Shown here in pieces: positions 6,466 to 7,018 of a stretch of DNA of 7,018 nt. The notes under the pieces are model-generated. The model was given only the letters and a program-made list of their open reading frames with translations, did no database searches and was not told the origin of the DNA. How positions within the stretch are numbered: the stretch's first letter is position 1; every line of letters begins with the position of its first letter. Source of the DNA: Moraxellaceae bacterium UBA2032 (GTDB taxonomy: Bacteria; Pseudomonadota; Gammaproteobacteria; Pseudomonadales; Moraxellaceae); assembly GCA_002333125.1 (NCBI GenBank), contig DDBM01000010.1, forward strand, positions 1 through 7,018. Reading direction: 5' to 3'. Both the position numbers and the translations under genes were made by a program.

Positions 6466-7018
6466 TTAAAGCAATAGATTGACCATATCTACACGTTTTT
6501 CGTCTTTAGGCACTGCCTCTATTGGCTTTGGTGTTGTTTTTAAACTCACAAAGTCAAATAACTCACGGTCAGCTAACTGCGAAGGAGCAACATTTTGAAT
6601 GGCGGTAAAAATACTTTCTAAACGACCTGCATGATGCTTGCCCCACTCACGCAACATCTCATTAATTTTGGCGCGTTGTAGGTTTTCTTGAGAGCCACAT
6701 AAGTTACACGGAATAATAGGAAAGGCTTTATAACGGGCATATTCGATAATGTCTTGTTCTTCACAATACGCTAACGGGCGAATCAAAATATTTTTGCCAT
6801 CGTCAGATAGCAGCTTGGGCGGCATCGCTTTAATTTTGCCACCATGAAATAAATTCAAAAACAAAGTCGCCATAATGTCATCACGATGATGCCCCAACGC
6901 CACTTTAGTTGCACCAATTTCTTGAGCAAAACCATACAAACTACCACGACGCAAGCGTGAGCAAACCGCACAATAAGTTTTGCCTTCGGGGGTGAGTTCT
7001 TTAACAATACTATAGGTA
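6466..7018 (-). CDS. ttcA: tRNA 2-thiocytidine(32) synthetase TtcA, C-terminal part
   Basis: The last 183 codons of TtcA, the iron-sulfur enzyme that activates C32 of certain tRNAs with ATP and replaces its oxygen with sulfur. The frame runs to the window edge. The visible part contains [20 protein letters not shown] (CAVC at 6972-6961) and [13 protein letters not shown]. The motif [14 protein letters not shown] (CNLC at 6708-6697) is also present. In E. coli the [4Fe-4S] cluster is held by two cysteines of the first CxxC and one of the second region; the equivalents are all present. The N-terminal PP-loop (SGGKDS-type) lies outside the window. The tail after about residue 155 ([20 protein letters not shown]) is the usual weakly conserved end. 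The enzyme is cytoplasmic. The next gene starts 34 bases downstream, so the two probably share a transcript. A TTG at 6954 is internal, not a start. Confidence 0.96.
   Translation of the reverse strand, partial: TYSIVKELTPEGKTYCAVCSRLRRGSLYGFAQEIGATKVALGHHRDDIMATLFLNLFHGGKIKAMPPKLLSDDGKNILIRPLAYCEEQDIIEYARYKAFPIIPCNLCGSQENLQRAKINEMLREWGKHHAGRLESIFTAIQNVAPSQLADRELFDFVSLKTTPKPIEAVPKDEKRVDMVNLLL

Overview
The window is an AT-rich stretch of a Gram-negative, probably gammaproteobacterial, chromosome. The evidence is a typical proteobacterial ttcA, two lipoproteins with lipoboxes and a putative outer-membrane protein. A GGGAGAGGG-type REP-like hairpin is also present. A Moraxellaceae-like or related gammaproteobacterium would fit, but the sequence alone does not settle the taxon. 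Every gene I accept lies on the minus strand, so transcription runs from high to low coordinates. No gap between genes exceeds about 110 bases.

Layout in transcription order: (1) 7018-6466, the C-terminal part of ttcA (tRNA 2-thiocytidine synthetase), cut by the window edge. (2) 6431-5502, an unrecognised 309-residue protein with an alanine-rich amphipathic N-terminal region, 34 bases after ttcA and probably co-transcribed with it. (3) A 14-bp stem-loop in the next gap. (4) 5392-4544, an LCM/PPM1-type SAM-dependent O-methyltransferase. (5) 4435-2609, a complete half-size ABC exporter with all nucleotide-binding motifs intact. (6) A near-perfect 19-bp palindrome upstream of the last group. (7) 2523-1576 mbnP, 1495-338 mbnH and 334-1 (cut by the window edge), a signal-peptide protein that looks like an outer-membrane beta-barrel.

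The most interesting part is the last cluster. MbnP and MbnH form the 'metallo-mystery pair'. In the characterised methanotroph example, the MauG-like di-heme enzyme MbnH oxidises a tryptophan of MbnP to kynurenine, and MbnP then binds copper. Here the pair is not beside any visible methanobactin genes. Both partners are predicted lipoproteins, a REP-like hairpin separates them, and a putative outer-membrane protein starts 3 bases after mbnH. Together they look like a small envelope copper-handling operon whose outer-membrane member may be a new partner. The other genes (tRNA thiolation, methyltransferase, ABC exporter) look like ordinary chromosomal genes with no evident functional link to it.
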